NCBI RefSeq assembly: GCF_021390335.1
Contig: NZ_JAJUXK010000006.1
Coordinates: forward strand, 124,001 to 188,000
Direction of reading: 5' to 3'
Length of the DNA stretch: 64,000 nucleotides
From: Dyadobacter sp. CY343
GTDB taxonomy: Bacteria > Bacteroidota > Bacteroidia > Cytophagales > Spirosomataceae
The position numbers were made by a program, and so were the translations under genes. Positions 1 through 8,072 of this stretch are shown here, piece after piece (position 1 is the stretch's first letter; each line of letters starts with the position of its first letter). A model generated the notes under the pieces. That model saw only the letters and a list, made by a program, of their open reading frames with translations, made no database searches and was not told the DNA's origin.

Positions 1-1020
1 TGGACGAAACCGATGGACCTTGGAGCGGAAATCAATACAGATGAATTTACCGAAACCACTCCATTTCTCGCTCCTGACGGAGTAACACTCTATTTTTCGA
101 GCGACCGGAAAGGCGGCCAGGGTAGCAACGATATTTATTACAGCAAACGCATTGACAAATCCTGGAAACGCTGGAGCCGGCCTGTTAACCTCGGTCCCGC
201 GATCAATTCCGATGGGTACGACGCATATTATACCATTTCGGCCCTTGGTGATTTCGCATATATGGTCTCATTTAAGGGTACTGAAGGAAAAGGCGATGTA
301 GTACGTTTTGACCTCCGCCCGAAGGTGACGCCCGGGGATACCACCGAAGCGCCGATTGCAAATATACCCGCAGCCGATCCGGTTGTGATGATCAGTGGTA
401 AGGTGATCGATTCGAAAACGGGAAAACCGGTCGAGGCTACTATTATATATGAAAATCTGGCCGACGGAGAAGAAGTGGGTACGGCTACAACGAACCCAAC
501 CACGGGTGAATACAAAATTGTGCTTCCTTATGGTCAGAAATACAGTATGCGGGCCGTTGCACCCAATTTTATTGCTGAGGGAGAAAGTGTTGACCTTACT
601 GACTCGACAGGTGGGGCTGGTAAAAATTTCAGAGAAATCGCTAACAAATCTTTAAAGCTGATCCCGATTGAAGAAGGGCAGATTGTTCGCCTCAATAACA
701 TTTTCTTCGCCACCGGGAAAGCTACCCTCAATAAGGAATCCTTCCCTGAGCTGGACCGGATCGTGATATCGATGGTTGAAAATAAAACGCTCGCGATTGA
801 GCTGGGCGGCCACACGGATAATACCGGTAGCGCCGCTTTTAACCTCGACCTCTCTCAAAATCGCGCTGATACAGTTCGCGAATACCTGATCGGAAAAGGC
901 ATTGAACCCGACCGCGTGGCCAGCAAAGGTTACGGCGAAACGGTACCGGTAGCCAAAAACGACACCCCGGAAGGCCAGCAGCTCAACCGGCGCGTGGAAT
1001 TTAAGATCCTTAAGAAATAG
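1..1020 (+). CDS. OmpA-family envelope protein with PD40 propeller and regulatory-like domain (5' partial)
   Basis: The reading frame is open from base 1, so the N-terminus lies outside the window; about 339 residues are visible. In order I see PD40/WD40-like propeller strands (motifs such as LAPDGVTLYFSSDRKGG), a carboxypeptidase-regulatory-like beta-sandwich (starting near VMISGKVIDSKTGKPV), and a C-terminal OmpA domain with the peptidoglycan-binding signature GHTDNTGS...NRADTVREYL...NRRVEF. OmpA domains of this kind anchor an outer-membrane or periplasmic protein to peptidoglycan. The PD40-regulatory-OmpA order matches the T9SS component PorE, but several paralogues with this order exist in the phylum, so PorE identity is only a possibility. 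Its stop overlaps the convergent acyltransferase gene by 11 bases. Confidence 0.85.
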   Translation, partial: WTKPMDLGAEINTDEFTETTPFLAPDGVTLYFSSDRKGGQGSNDIYYSKRIDKSWKRWSRPVNLGPAINSDGYDAYYTISALGDFAYMVSFKGTEGKGDVVRFDLRPKVTPGDTTEAPIANIPAADPVVMISGKVIDSKTGKPVEATIIYENLADGEEVGTATTNPTTGEYKIVLPYGQKYSMRAVAPNFIAEGESVDLTDSTGGAGKNFREIANKSLKLIPIEEGQIVRLNNIFFATGKATLNKESFPELDRIVISMVENKTLAIELGGHTDNTGSAAFNLDLSQNRADTVREYLIGKGIEPDRVASKGYGETVPVAKNDTPEGQQLNRRVEFKILKK

Positions 1021-2197
1021 GCGCCGTCTCCGGTTTTGTCAATTTTTTAGACTTCAAAGGCTTTAATCCGAAGAACAATCGCAGAATGTTCAGCCTGCTG
1101 ATCACAAAATGGTAGAAGAACAGGCAAACCGCGAATGTCGCCGCCGATAAGTAGATGAATTTTGAAAGTATCGAGAATTGTGCATTGATAATCGGGTAAA
1201 CCAAACAGATAATCACCGTTTGATGCAGGATGTAAAATGGATAAACCGCTTCGTTGGCGTACCTGAGAAACCGATTTGTAAACCGCAGGTGAATGTAGGC
1301 AAAACCAAAGATAGACAGCAAAATGCACCAGGTATTGGTCGTCCTGATAAATCTGTAAACGATTCGCTCTCCCTCTCCTATTTCCCTTTCAGTAAAATAA
1401 TAGTAGTAAACGATAGGCGATAATATCAGCCAGACTAGCAATAAAACCTTCCTGTTAGTTTTTAAACCTTCCCAAAACGCTTCCTGCGTACAAAGAATAA
1501 ATCCGCAAACAAACAGCGTGAAGTAATGAAAATGCTGTTTCCAGTCGTGTATCAAATCATTTGTTGTTGGAAAACGCGCTTCCAGCAAAATATCCCCCAT
1601 CACATGCCACAGCACAGGTATAACAATCAATGCAAACGGATTCCTGAAAAACTGCGCCCATCTTGCTGTTAATGCCTCATTTTTACGAATAAAAAGCAGC
1701 AGCGGCAAACCAACGATGGAGTAAAAAAAGATATAGACCAGGTACCAAAGGTGGTGCCAGCTGAAACTGCCGGACGGATAAGGTTTGAAATCGAAAACGG
1801 TTTTATAAAACTCCGCATAGGAAAACGTGGCTCCCTGCGTCAGCCTCTCAATGAAAATTTGCGGAGGTACTATTACGAACATTCCAAAAACCAAAGGAAT
1901 GAAAATCCTGACAACCCGCTCTTTCGCAAACGCGCCCGAACTGCGACTGCCCAGCGCAAAATACACTCCTGCACCAGAGATCATAAAAAGCAGCGACATT
2001 CTCCACCAGCTTGAAAAGTACATCGGAATCTGAATGAGACTACTCTGCTCGTTGTTTTTGATGTGCCAGCCCCAGTAGTTGAAGAACATTCCTACGTGAA
2101 AAAAAATGAGGATAATGAAGGCGATAACCCGTAACCAGTCGAGATCATAGCGGCGGTTGAGAGGGGAATTGTAGGATGCAGTAACTTGTTTTTCCAT
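1010..2197 (-). CDS. Acyltransferase 3 family membrane protein (OpgC/OafA-like)
   Basis: A 395-residue polytopic membrane protein with roughly ten hydrophobic segments. The N-terminus has the family signature RYDLDWLRVIAFIILIFFH, in which the Arg and the His after the first membrane segment are the conserved catalytic-region residues of acyltransferase-3 proteins. These enzymes move acyl groups (acetyl, succinyl) across or at the inner membrane onto glycans or lipids. The layout resembles OpgC/MdoC (succinylation of periplasmic glucans), but the substrate cannot be read from sequence. It follows the AraC-type regulator gene on the same strand after about 100 bases, with a hairpin between them, so co-transcription is uncertain. 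Confidence 0.8.
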   Translation of the reverse strand: MEKQVTASYNSPLNRRYDLDWLRVIAFIILIFFHVGMFFNYWGWHIKNNEQSSLIQIPMYFSSWWRMSLLFMISGAGVYFALGSRSSGAFAKERVVRIFIPLVFGMFVIVPPQIFIERLTQGATFSYAEFYKTVFDFKPYPSGSFSWHHLWYLVYIFFYSIVGLPLLLFIRKNEALTARWAQFFRNPFALIVIPVLWHVMGDILLEARFPTTNDLIHDWKQHFHYFTLFVCGFILCTQEAFWEGLKTNRKVLLLVWLILSPIVYYYYFTEREIGEGERIVYRFIRTTNTWCILLSIFGFAYIHLRFTNRFLRYANEAVYPFYILHQTVIICLVYPIINAQFSILSKFIYLSAATFAVCLFFYHFVISRLNILRLFFGLKPLKSKKLTKPETAPIS

Positions 2198-2219
2198 GAC
2201 AGCAGTTTTGAAATATACC

Positions 2220-2248
2220 CAAAACTAGCTGCTAGCTCGGCTAGCGGC
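2220..2248 (-). terminator. Hairpin between regulator and acyltransferase genes (terminator or promoter overlap)
   Basis: Arms 2228-2236 and 2240-2248 pair over nine positions (one G-T) around a 3-base loop. On the minus strand they are followed by TAGTTTTG at 2227-2220. That string gives the hairpin a short T run, but it is also a perfect TAnnTTTG -7 element for the acyltransferase gene. No good -33 element lies at the right distance. I cannot tell which role is real. Confidence 0.35.
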
Positions 2249-2303
2249 GACCGTTCTTATCAGCATGATGTTCTTCCCGATAAAAACGTACATGAATTTA
2301 CTT

Positions 2304-3470
2304 TCATCTTGCACTGGCTTTTTTGAACTCCGAGGGTGTAGCGCCGGTAATTTTCCGAAATGCAGTATTAAATGCCGACTTAGAATTATAGCCGACCATT
2401 TGAGCGATCTCTTCAATCTTGATAAAGTTGCTTTCTCCATTACTTAAGATGCGCTGAGCCTCGCGAATGCGGTAGGTCGCCAAAAAATCAAAAAAGTTCT
2501 GGCCCACTTCCTCATTCAGAATTTGAGATAAATGGTGGGTGGAAATACCCAGTCTTTTGGCAAGCACCGGCATTGAAAAGCTTGGGTCGAGAAACAACTT
2601 TTCTTTCTGCATTACTTCTTCCAGCTTACGAAGGGTATTCGATTGTATTTCCTCCGTAAGCGACGACTTCTCATACTTTTTAACGGAACGTGTACGTGTT
2701 TCCTGAAAAAACAATGACCTTCTCAGCACAGAAAACCCGGTAACGTAAATGATGATACCGATAAATGCCGCTATGAAATGGTCGCCCAGATCGTTGGGAA
2801 AGGTAGTTCGGACAGCAAAGAAAATAATCCCTAACACCAGCAAAAGCAGATAAATGTCGCGGTACCAGGATAATTTATCTTTCTCTTTCGAGAAAAAAGA
2901 GCGGCCTTGCCCGGCAAAGGTACTCTTAAGAAAAAAGAAAGTGGCCACATTGTACACCGCCATACTGATCAGTGTGAAATTGATAATATTTCCTTTTGGG
3001 AAGAACATCCATTTGTTTCCGTAATAGGTATAAGGTATGTCCGCCCGCTCGGGGTGAAAGGAATCCATGTAGCAGTGGTATTTGAATGCATTACTTTGCG
3101 GATACACCATGATACACATATAGACCAGGTATAACGCAAAAGGAAGGAAATGCAGCCAGACGAATTTATCGCTACGATTAGTAACACTCGTTCTGATGTA
3201 CAAATACGCCATTGGCGCCATGATCAGGTTGAGCGGCTCGGTCGCGTCGTTGAGCCAGATAACGTGGAACATCAGGTTGGTATAACCCAGCCAGACGTCA
3301 CATACGACTAATGACATCCCAAGTATTAAAATGCCCAGAAACAGATTAGGAAGCCTGTTCCTACTAAAATGAGAGAGGAAGAAAAATGCCAAAATCAGTC
3401 CCTGAACCCAGCCTAGCAGCATAAATACTGAAAACAAATCGATACGGACCGGCAGCACAATTGGCGTCAT
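2304..3470 (-). CDS. Membrane-anchored AraC-family transcriptional regulator
   Basis: 388 residues. The first ~240 form about seven hydrophobic segments (a 7TM-like sensor part beginning FSVFMLLGWVQGLILAFFF). The last ~100 are an AraC/XylS double helix-turn-helix DNA-binding domain, seen as LAKRLGISTHHLSQILNEEVG and then IAQMVGYNSKSAFNTAFRK. Regulators with this membrane-plus-AraC architecture are common in Bacteroidota; the signal is unknown. The gene is divergent from the MFS exporter at 3572 with ~100 bases between them, so the exporter is a plausible target, by inference only. Its short leader contains a TATATTTG -7 element on the minus strand. Confidence 0.85.
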   Translation of the reverse strand: MTPIVLPVRIDLFSVFMLLGWVQGLILAFFFLSHFSRNRLPNLFLGILILGMSLVVCDVWLGYTNLMFHVIWLNDATEPLNLIMAPMAYLYIRTSVTNRSDKFVWLHFLPFALYLVYMCIMVYPQSNAFKYHCYMDSFHPERADIPYTYYGNKWMFFPKGNIINFTLISMAVYNVATFFFLKSTFAGQGRSFFSKEKDKLSWYRDIYLLLLVLGIIFFAVRTTFPNDLGDHFIAAFIGIIIYVTGFSVLRRSLFFQETRTRSVKKYEKSSLTEEIQSNTLRKLEEVMQKEKLFLDPSFSMPVLAKRLGISTHHLSQILNEEVGQNFFDFLATYRIREAQRILSNGESNFIKIEEIAQMVGYNSKSAFNTAFRKITGATPSEFKKASAR

Positions 3471-3487
3471 AAGGAGATCTTGGTTGC

Positions 3488-3495
3488 CAAATATA
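3488..3495 (-). promoter_or_regulatory. Putative -7 element of the AraC-type regulator gene
   Basis: The minus strand reads TATATTTG, an exact TAnnTTTG match, ending about 17 bases before the start codon. No TTTG/TTG is found 19-21 bases upstream, so the prediction is weak. Confidence 0.33.
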
Positions 3496-3571
3496 CAAAA
3501 TCGAGAACGTATGTACTGTTGAAGATCAACACCAAAATTTTAAGGTATTTTTGATTCCAAACTTCATCTCT

Positions 3572-4786
3572 ATGTCCGCAAACCGCTCGCCCGCCATTGG
3601 TTTCATTTTTGTAACGCTTCTAATAGACGTAATCGGATTGGGAATCATTATTCCTGTGATGCCGAAGCTGATCAGCGAGCTCACGGGCGACAATATCAGT
3701 GCCGCGGCGAAAGATGGTGGCTGGCTTTTGTTCGCTTATGCGGCAATGCAATTCCTTTGTGCACCTATTATTGGCGGCATCAGCGATCAGTTTGGCAGGC
3801 GGCCGGTCCTGCTTGCTTCCCTTTTTGGTTTTGGGATTGATTACATATTCCTCGCCTTTGCGCCAACGCTCGCGTGGCTGTATGTAGGCCGCATTATTGC
3901 GGGGATCATGGGCGCAAGTTTTACTACCGGAGCCGCTTACATTGCCGATATCAGTATTCCTGAGAAAAGGGCGCAGAACTTTGGGTTGTTGGGCGCAGCT
4001 TTCGGTCTTGGCTTCATTATCGGTCCAGTTGTCGGCGGATTGCTGGGCCAATATGGGACGCGGGTTCCCTTTATGGCTGCCGCCGGTTTCTCACTCTTAA
4101 ACTGGCTCTACGGCTATTTCATTTTACCTGAATCACTTAAACCTGAGAACAGACGCAAATTCGAATGGTCGCGTGCAAATCCGATTGGCTCCCTTCAAAA
4201 CCTGAAACGTTACCCGATTATTTATGGCCTGATCCTGTCGCTAGGACTGGTTTACATTGCGCTTCATGCGGTTCAAAGCAATTGGTCATTTTATGTAATG
4301 GAAAAATTCAAGTGGAACGAGGCGCAAATCGGATATTCCCTTGGCGCGGTGGGTATCCTGAGTGCGTTTGTTCAGGGCTATCTGATCAGGTTGATTTTGC
4401 CTAAGATTGGTCAGAAACGTGGCATTTATCTGGGTCTGCTGCTTTATGCGGTAGGATTTATGCTCTATGCTTTCGCTACACAGGGCTGGATGATGTACGT
4501 TTCTATGGTTCCTTATATTTTAGGTAGTATTGCGGGTCCAGCCTTGCAGGGCATCATATCCACACAGGTGGCAGCTAATGAACAGGGTGAAATTCAGGGC
4601 GCTTTAACAAGCCTGCAAAGTCTGACCTCGATTATCGGGCCTCCGTTGATGACAAACCTGTTTTCTGTCTTCACCGGACCAACAGCTCCCGTATATCTGC
4701 CTGGCGCACCAATGCTGGCTGCCGCTGCACTGACACTGGTCAGCACAATTCTGGCGAGAAGGAGTTTGAAAAGAAATTTTGATTAA
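3572..4786 (+). CDS. MFS transporter, TetA/TCR (multidrug or tetracycline efflux) type
   Basis: 404 residues with about twelve membrane segments. The start at ATG 3572 (MSANRSPAIGF) is preferred over an in-frame TTG at 3551, which would add seven residues. The N-terminal segment VTLLIDVIGLGIIIPVMP and the motif-A loop GGISDQFGRRPVLL are typical of the TetA branch of drug:H+ antiporters, which expel tetracyclines or other compounds across the inner membrane. Chromosomal members in Bacteroidota are often not resistance genes, so the substrate is open. The gene is divergent from an AraC-type regulator. Its stop shares the four bases TTAA with the stop of the convergent oxidase-subunit gene. Confidence 0.85.
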   Translation: MSANRSPAIGFIFVTLLIDVIGLGIIIPVMPKLISELTGDNISAAAKDGGWLLFAYAAMQFLCAPIIGGISDQFGRRPVLLASLFGFGIDYIFLAFAPTLAWLYVGRIIAGIMGASFTTGAAYIADISIPEKRAQNFGLLGAAFGLGFIIGPVVGGLLGQYGTRVPFMAAAGFSLLNWLYGYFILPESLKPENRRKFEWSRANPIGSLQNLKRYPIIYGLILSLGLVYIALHAVQSNWSFYVMEKFKWNEAQIGYSLGAVGILSAFVQGYLIRLILPKIGQKRGIYLGLLLYAVGFMLYAFATQGWMMYVSMVPYILGSIAGPALQGIISTQVAANEQGEIQGALTSLQSLTSIIGPPLMTNLFSVFTGPTAPVYLPGAPMLAAAALTLVSTILARRSLKRNFD

Positions 4787-5394
4787 TACATCATAATCAG
4801 CACCACAAAAACCACCAGCCAGAGTGCGCCGGTAAAGTGCCAGTAACGTGTAAAAAGTTTAATGCGCAGCCGGTTCGGCGGGTTCACACTGTAAACAAAA
4901 GCATCTACATAAGCGCGGTTCTTGACAGCTTTTCTGAAAAGGTAAATCAGATAAAGTACCCCCCCGAACATATGCAGCATATGCAGGCCTGTTAACAAAT
5001 AGATAAATCCTTTGGAAGTACTCAGGCTGCTGAAAACTTGTGAATTCACCATTTCGATCCAACCTCCTATCTGCAATGCGATGAACATCAGGCCCAAGAA
5101 CATGGTAGCGCCTAGAAATACACGATAATGTAAAAAGCGCTCATTTGCAAAAGCCAGATTCGCTTCGTGGAGGGTAATACTGCTGAATAGGATTACTAAT
5201 GTACTAAGCCAGAACATGTCCGGGAGTGAGTCCAGGTGACTGATGTCCTTGTGAAGGCTTACAAAAAAGATAATGAAGATCGAGGTAAATATTAGCGAGC
5301 TGCCGATCACGCCCAGCCAAAGCATAAACCCGAGTGGTTCGCGTCGCTTCGTGAAAGGACTTTCCCTTAATTTGGTTGTCGGCTTTGCACTCAT
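4783..5394 (-). CDS. Cytochrome c oxidase subunit III-like protein
   Basis: 203 residues with five hydrophobic segments. Features of haem-copper oxidase subunit III are visible: the REPLGFMLWLGVIGSSLIFTS start, the conserved Glu in STLVILFSSITLHEA, the GLHMLHMFGG motif and the final RYWHFTGALWLVVFV segment. Subunit III stabilises the oxidase core and its lipid/oxygen path. No subunit I or II gene is adjacent; the upstream neighbours are ispE and an M28 peptidase. It is therefore either an accessory second subunit III or a subunit encoded away from its operon. A 78-base gap separates it from ispE on the same strand. Confidence 0.85.
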   Translation of the reverse strand: MSAKPTTKLRESPFTKRREPLGFMLWLGVIGSSLIFTSIFIIFFVSLHKDISHLDSLPDMFWLSTLVILFSSITLHEANLAFANERFLHYRVFLGATMFLGLMFIALQIGGWIEMVNSQVFSSLSTSKGFIYLLTGLHMLHMFGGVLYLIYLFRKAVKNRAYVDAFVYSVNPPNRLRIKLFTRYWHFTGALWLVVFVVLIMMY

Positions 5395-5472
5395 TGCTTT
5401 CTCTTTTATAGTCGTGTAGTGTTTAATATAACGGATTACGGGCGAGGCGAAACATAGTGTTCATAAATTAAT

Positions 5473-6282
5473 TTATCGCAACGCACCTTGCCAAACTTTG
5501 TATCTTTCAAACACTTCTACTAAGTCTTTTTCCTGGTCAAAAATTCCAAAAATTGTCGAACCTGATCCGCTCATGGATGCATAGACAGCACCTTGCTTGT
5601 ACAACTCCGCTTTTATTTCTTCCAAAAGAGGATACTTTTCAAATAGTGTTGCTTCAAAGTCATTCTTAACTTTTCCATTCCATTCAGAGACCGGAAGCCT
5701 GAGTACCTCTCTCAGATCCGACGCGCTCATTTTTGGCACTACACCTGCATAAGCTTGAACTGTCGAAATATGAATACCCGGGTTTACTAAAACTATCCAT
5801 TTTCCCGCCAATTCAATATCAATCCGCTCGAATTGATCACCTTTGCCGAAACAGTAGGCTGGCTGGTTAAGAATGAAAAAAGCACAGTCACTACCTAATC
5901 TACGTGCGTAAGAAAGTTGTTTTTCAAAAGATATTTCTAATTGCAACAAATCGTTCAGCGCCTTTATTGCGAAAGCTGCATCAGCCGACCCGCCTCCTAA
6001 GCCCGCACCTATTGGTATTGCTTTCAGCAAATGGATCTTAACTGCTGGCAAAGGATACTCCTCTGCAATCAATTCATAGGCCCTGACGCATATGTTGTCA
6101 CTCTGATCTCCCGGAATCGTAATCCCATCAAACTCCACAGAAAACGCTGGAGCAGTTGTGATCTCTAATGCATCCTTCCATCCCACGGGATAAAAGCAAG
6201 ACTCAATATTATGGAATCCATCTGGCCGCTTTTCTACAATATTCAGCCCGATATTTATTTTCGCATTCGGAAAAACTAGCAT
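5473..6282 (-). CDS. ispE: 4-diphosphocytidyl-2-C-methyl-D-erythritol kinase
   Basis: 269 residues, slightly shorter than the E. coli enzyme. It is a GHMP kinase: the N-terminal substrate motif PNAKINIGLNIVEKRPDGFH, the ATP-binding loop PIGAGLGGGSADAAFA near residue 90, and the C-terminal MSGSGSTIFGIF are all intact. IspE phosphorylates the 2-hydroxyl of CDP-methylerythritol in the non-mevalonate isoprenoid pathway, in the cytoplasm. The gene starts 10 bases after the M28 peptidase stop, so the two are probably co-transcribed, although no functional link between them is apparent. Confidence 0.95.
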   Translation of the reverse strand: MLVFPNAKINIGLNIVEKRPDGFHNIESCFYPVGWKDALEITTAPAFSVEFDGITIPGDQSDNICVRAYELIAEEYPLPAVKIHLLKAIPIGAGLGGGSADAAFAIKALNDLLQLEISFEKQLSYARRLGSDCAFFILNQPAYCFGKGDQFERIDIELAGKWIVLVNPGIHISTVQAYAGVVPKMSASDLREVLRLPVSEWNGKVKNDFEATLFEKYPLLEEIKAELYKQGAVYASMSGSGSTIFGIFDQEKDLVEVFERYKVWQGALR

Positions 6283-6292
6283 GCTATTCAGG

Positions 6293-7756
6293 TTACTGCT
6301 CCCAGCGCCACTCCTGCCCTATTATCAATTCCTCTTTAAGGCCTTGGGAAATAAGGAAATCCCTCGTTTTCTGATCGGACAATTTCTTAACACTTATTTT
6401 ATCGGTATTGGAAAGCGCATATAAATACATGGCGGCAATACGCACTGTCGTTTCAAGTTGTTCTTTATTCACAAGGCTGAAATCGTCGCAGTCGGCGTGG
6501 TAGCATTGCAGAACCTCCGGGTCAAGATGTCCTGAAAGCCCGGCAATAGGAACACCTTCCAGCATAAAAGGTTGGTGATCGCTGTGCAGACCAGCACGGT
6601 TAATGATCTCGTTCTTATAATTGCCGTCAACCTGGTGGATCGCATTTCCTACATTGGCAAAGAAATCGTTCATTTCATTTCTTCCAAAAGCGTTAACACC
6701 CCTCGGATCGTTCGTCATGTCCAGGTTCATCATATAGCTCACCTTCTCTATTCCACCCGATTTTTTCAACTCTCCTACAAAATGCTTTGAGCCAAGTAAT
6801 CCCTGTTCCTCGCCCATGAAGAGAACGAATTGTATTGTTTTTTCAGGTTTCACTTTCAGCGCCTTGAACGTTCTTGCAATATCAAGCACCGCAAAAGATC
6901 CGATCCCGTTATCAATCGCGCCCGTCGCCAAGTCCCAGGAATCCAGGTGACCACCGATGATCACCTTTTCATCCGACTTTCCTTTCAAGGTTGCAATTAC
7001 ATTTCTCGCTCTGATAGCCTTCGAGGTATTATGCATATCAATATGCGCCAGCAAAGGCCCTTCCTCTTTAAGCCATTTACGCACCTCGAACCCACTTTCG
7101 TTTGAAATACATACCGCCGGGATAGAAATAATTGCACCCGTTACCGAAGCTGTGCCCGTAAGCAAAATCTGGCCCGGCGCTCCGTTGACCATGATCACAC
7201 CAGTCGCGCCGTACTTGATAGCAAGAGCGGTTTTTTCTGATCTGTGCAGATTTTTCTTACCTGTTACGCCTACCAGATTGATATTGGCAAGCGCCACTTT
7301 GCCTTTGATCTTATCCTTGACACTTTCGAAATCTTCTTCGAGCCCGTTACCGACATCCACAATCTCCCCCTGCAAATTAGATTCTTCGGGAGAATGGGCC
7401 AGGGAAACAACGGGTACATCTCTGAAATTGTCGCTGCTACCCGGAGCGATCGATAAGGTTACTGTATCGCGCATCCAAGCTTCTACTTCGAACGGTTGGT
7501 ACTTCACATCTGTAAAACCGTAGCTTTTGAGCAATTTGAAGGCATATTCCTCCGCCTTTTCGCCATTGGCGCTGCCCGTTAGCCTGTGACCGATTGTTTT
7601 GGTCGCATTTTCCAGCGTAGTATAAGCCTTGCTATTTTTCCTTACTTCGCTGTCGATGCGTGAAAACGGCTTGTCCCATTTTTTGTCGGCCGAAGTCGCA
7701 CTCAGCAGCGACAATAAACTCCCCCCAACCAAACAGATTTGTATAAATTTTCTCAT
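6293..7756 (-). CDS. Exported M28-family zinc aminopeptidase with PA domain
   Basis: 487 residues with an N-terminal signal peptide (MRKFIQICLVGGSLLSLLSA). A protease-associated insert occupies about residues 130-235, and the M28 catalytic domain follows. The two-zinc site residues are present: the His-Asp of GGHLDSWDLATGAIDNG, the Glu pair of MGEEQGLLGS, the Asp of MNLDMTND and the late His of LHSDHQPF. M28 enzymes release N-terminal amino acids or dipeptides. With export, this one probably digests peptides in the periplasm or outside. The 316-base upstream gap to xylB contains its promoter region. Confidence 0.9.
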   Translation of the reverse strand: MRKFIQICLVGGSLLSLLSATSADKKWDKPFSRIDSEVRKNSKAYTTLENATKTIGHRLTGSANGEKAEEYAFKLLKSYGFTDVKYQPFEVEAWMRDTVTLSIAPGSSDNFRDVPVVSLAHSPEESNLQGEIVDVGNGLEEDFESVKDKIKGKVALANINLVGVTGKKNLHRSEKTALAIKYGATGVIMVNGAPGQILLTGTASVTGAIISIPAVCISNESGFEVRKWLKEEGPLLAHIDMHNTSKAIRARNVIATLKGKSDEKVIIGGHLDSWDLATGAIDNGIGSFAVLDIARTFKALKVKPEKTIQFVLFMGEEQGLLGSKHFVGELKKSGGIEKVSYMMNLDMTNDPRGVNAFGRNEMNDFFANVGNAIHQVDGNYKNEIINRAGLHSDHQPFMLEGVPIAGLSGHLDPEVLQCYHADCDDFSLVNKEQLETTVRIAAMYLYALSNTDKISVKKLSDQKTRDFLISQGLKEELIIGQEWRWEQ

Positions 7757-7793
7757 AGTTCCTGATAAAGGATGTCACCGGTTTATTAGAACA

Positions 7794-7814
7794 CAAATAT
7801 CTGATAGATATTTG
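7794..7814. repeat. Perfect inverted repeat (possible operator)
   Basis: Arms CAAATATCT (7794-7802) and AGATATTTG (7806-7814) are exact reverse complements around GAT. The repeat sits 38 bases upstream of the peptidase start and could be an operator for either divergent gene. There is no T run, so it is not an obvious terminator. Confidence 0.45.
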
Positions 7815-7977
7815 AGCTTATGCAAGATAAACACAAATCAAACTACAATTCGGTCTGTCTGGTTTCATTTGCGAACTTCAATATAGAGAATTTTTTCTAC
7901 AAGCCTGTCTTAGCAAAATCGTTGTCAATTTCAGCTCTCAGATCAGCAAATCTTTAATTGTAAACTTTACACTTAAA

Positions 7978-8010
7978 ATTGCAGTTTTCTTGTTAGAGTG
8001 GATATTTTTG
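7978..8010 (+). promoter_or_regulatory. Predicted promoter of xylB
   Basis: ATTG at 7978-7981 is followed after 21 bases by TATTTTTG at 8003-8010, matching the Bacteroidota -33/-7 pattern (TTG, then TAnnTTTG). This would give a leader of about 58 bases before ATG 8073. Confidence 0.5.
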
Positions 8011-8072
8011 TACTTTTCAGTAGTTATATTTAAAAATTATTGTGTTATCAAAGCATTAAATATTCATAGCTA

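Larger units (their letters stand above)
7757..8072. other. Intergenic region between M28 peptidase and xylulokinase genes
   Basis: This 316-base gap separates divergent genes and is AT-rich. It holds a 9-bp perfect inverted repeat at 7794-7814 and a predicted xylB promoter at 7978-8010. The ORF running through it at 7629-7886 is the antisense of the peptidase start and shows no coding character. I see no RNA gene. Confidence 0.6.

Noticed and set aside
3572..4786. Acquired tetracycline resistance gene
   Set aside because: No mobile element is near and the TetA-like family is common as a chromosomal exporter, so resistance is not supported.
6957..7523. 188-codon plus-strand open frame
   Set aside because: Lies antisense to the M28 peptidase; low-complexity Ser/Leu/Pro composition.
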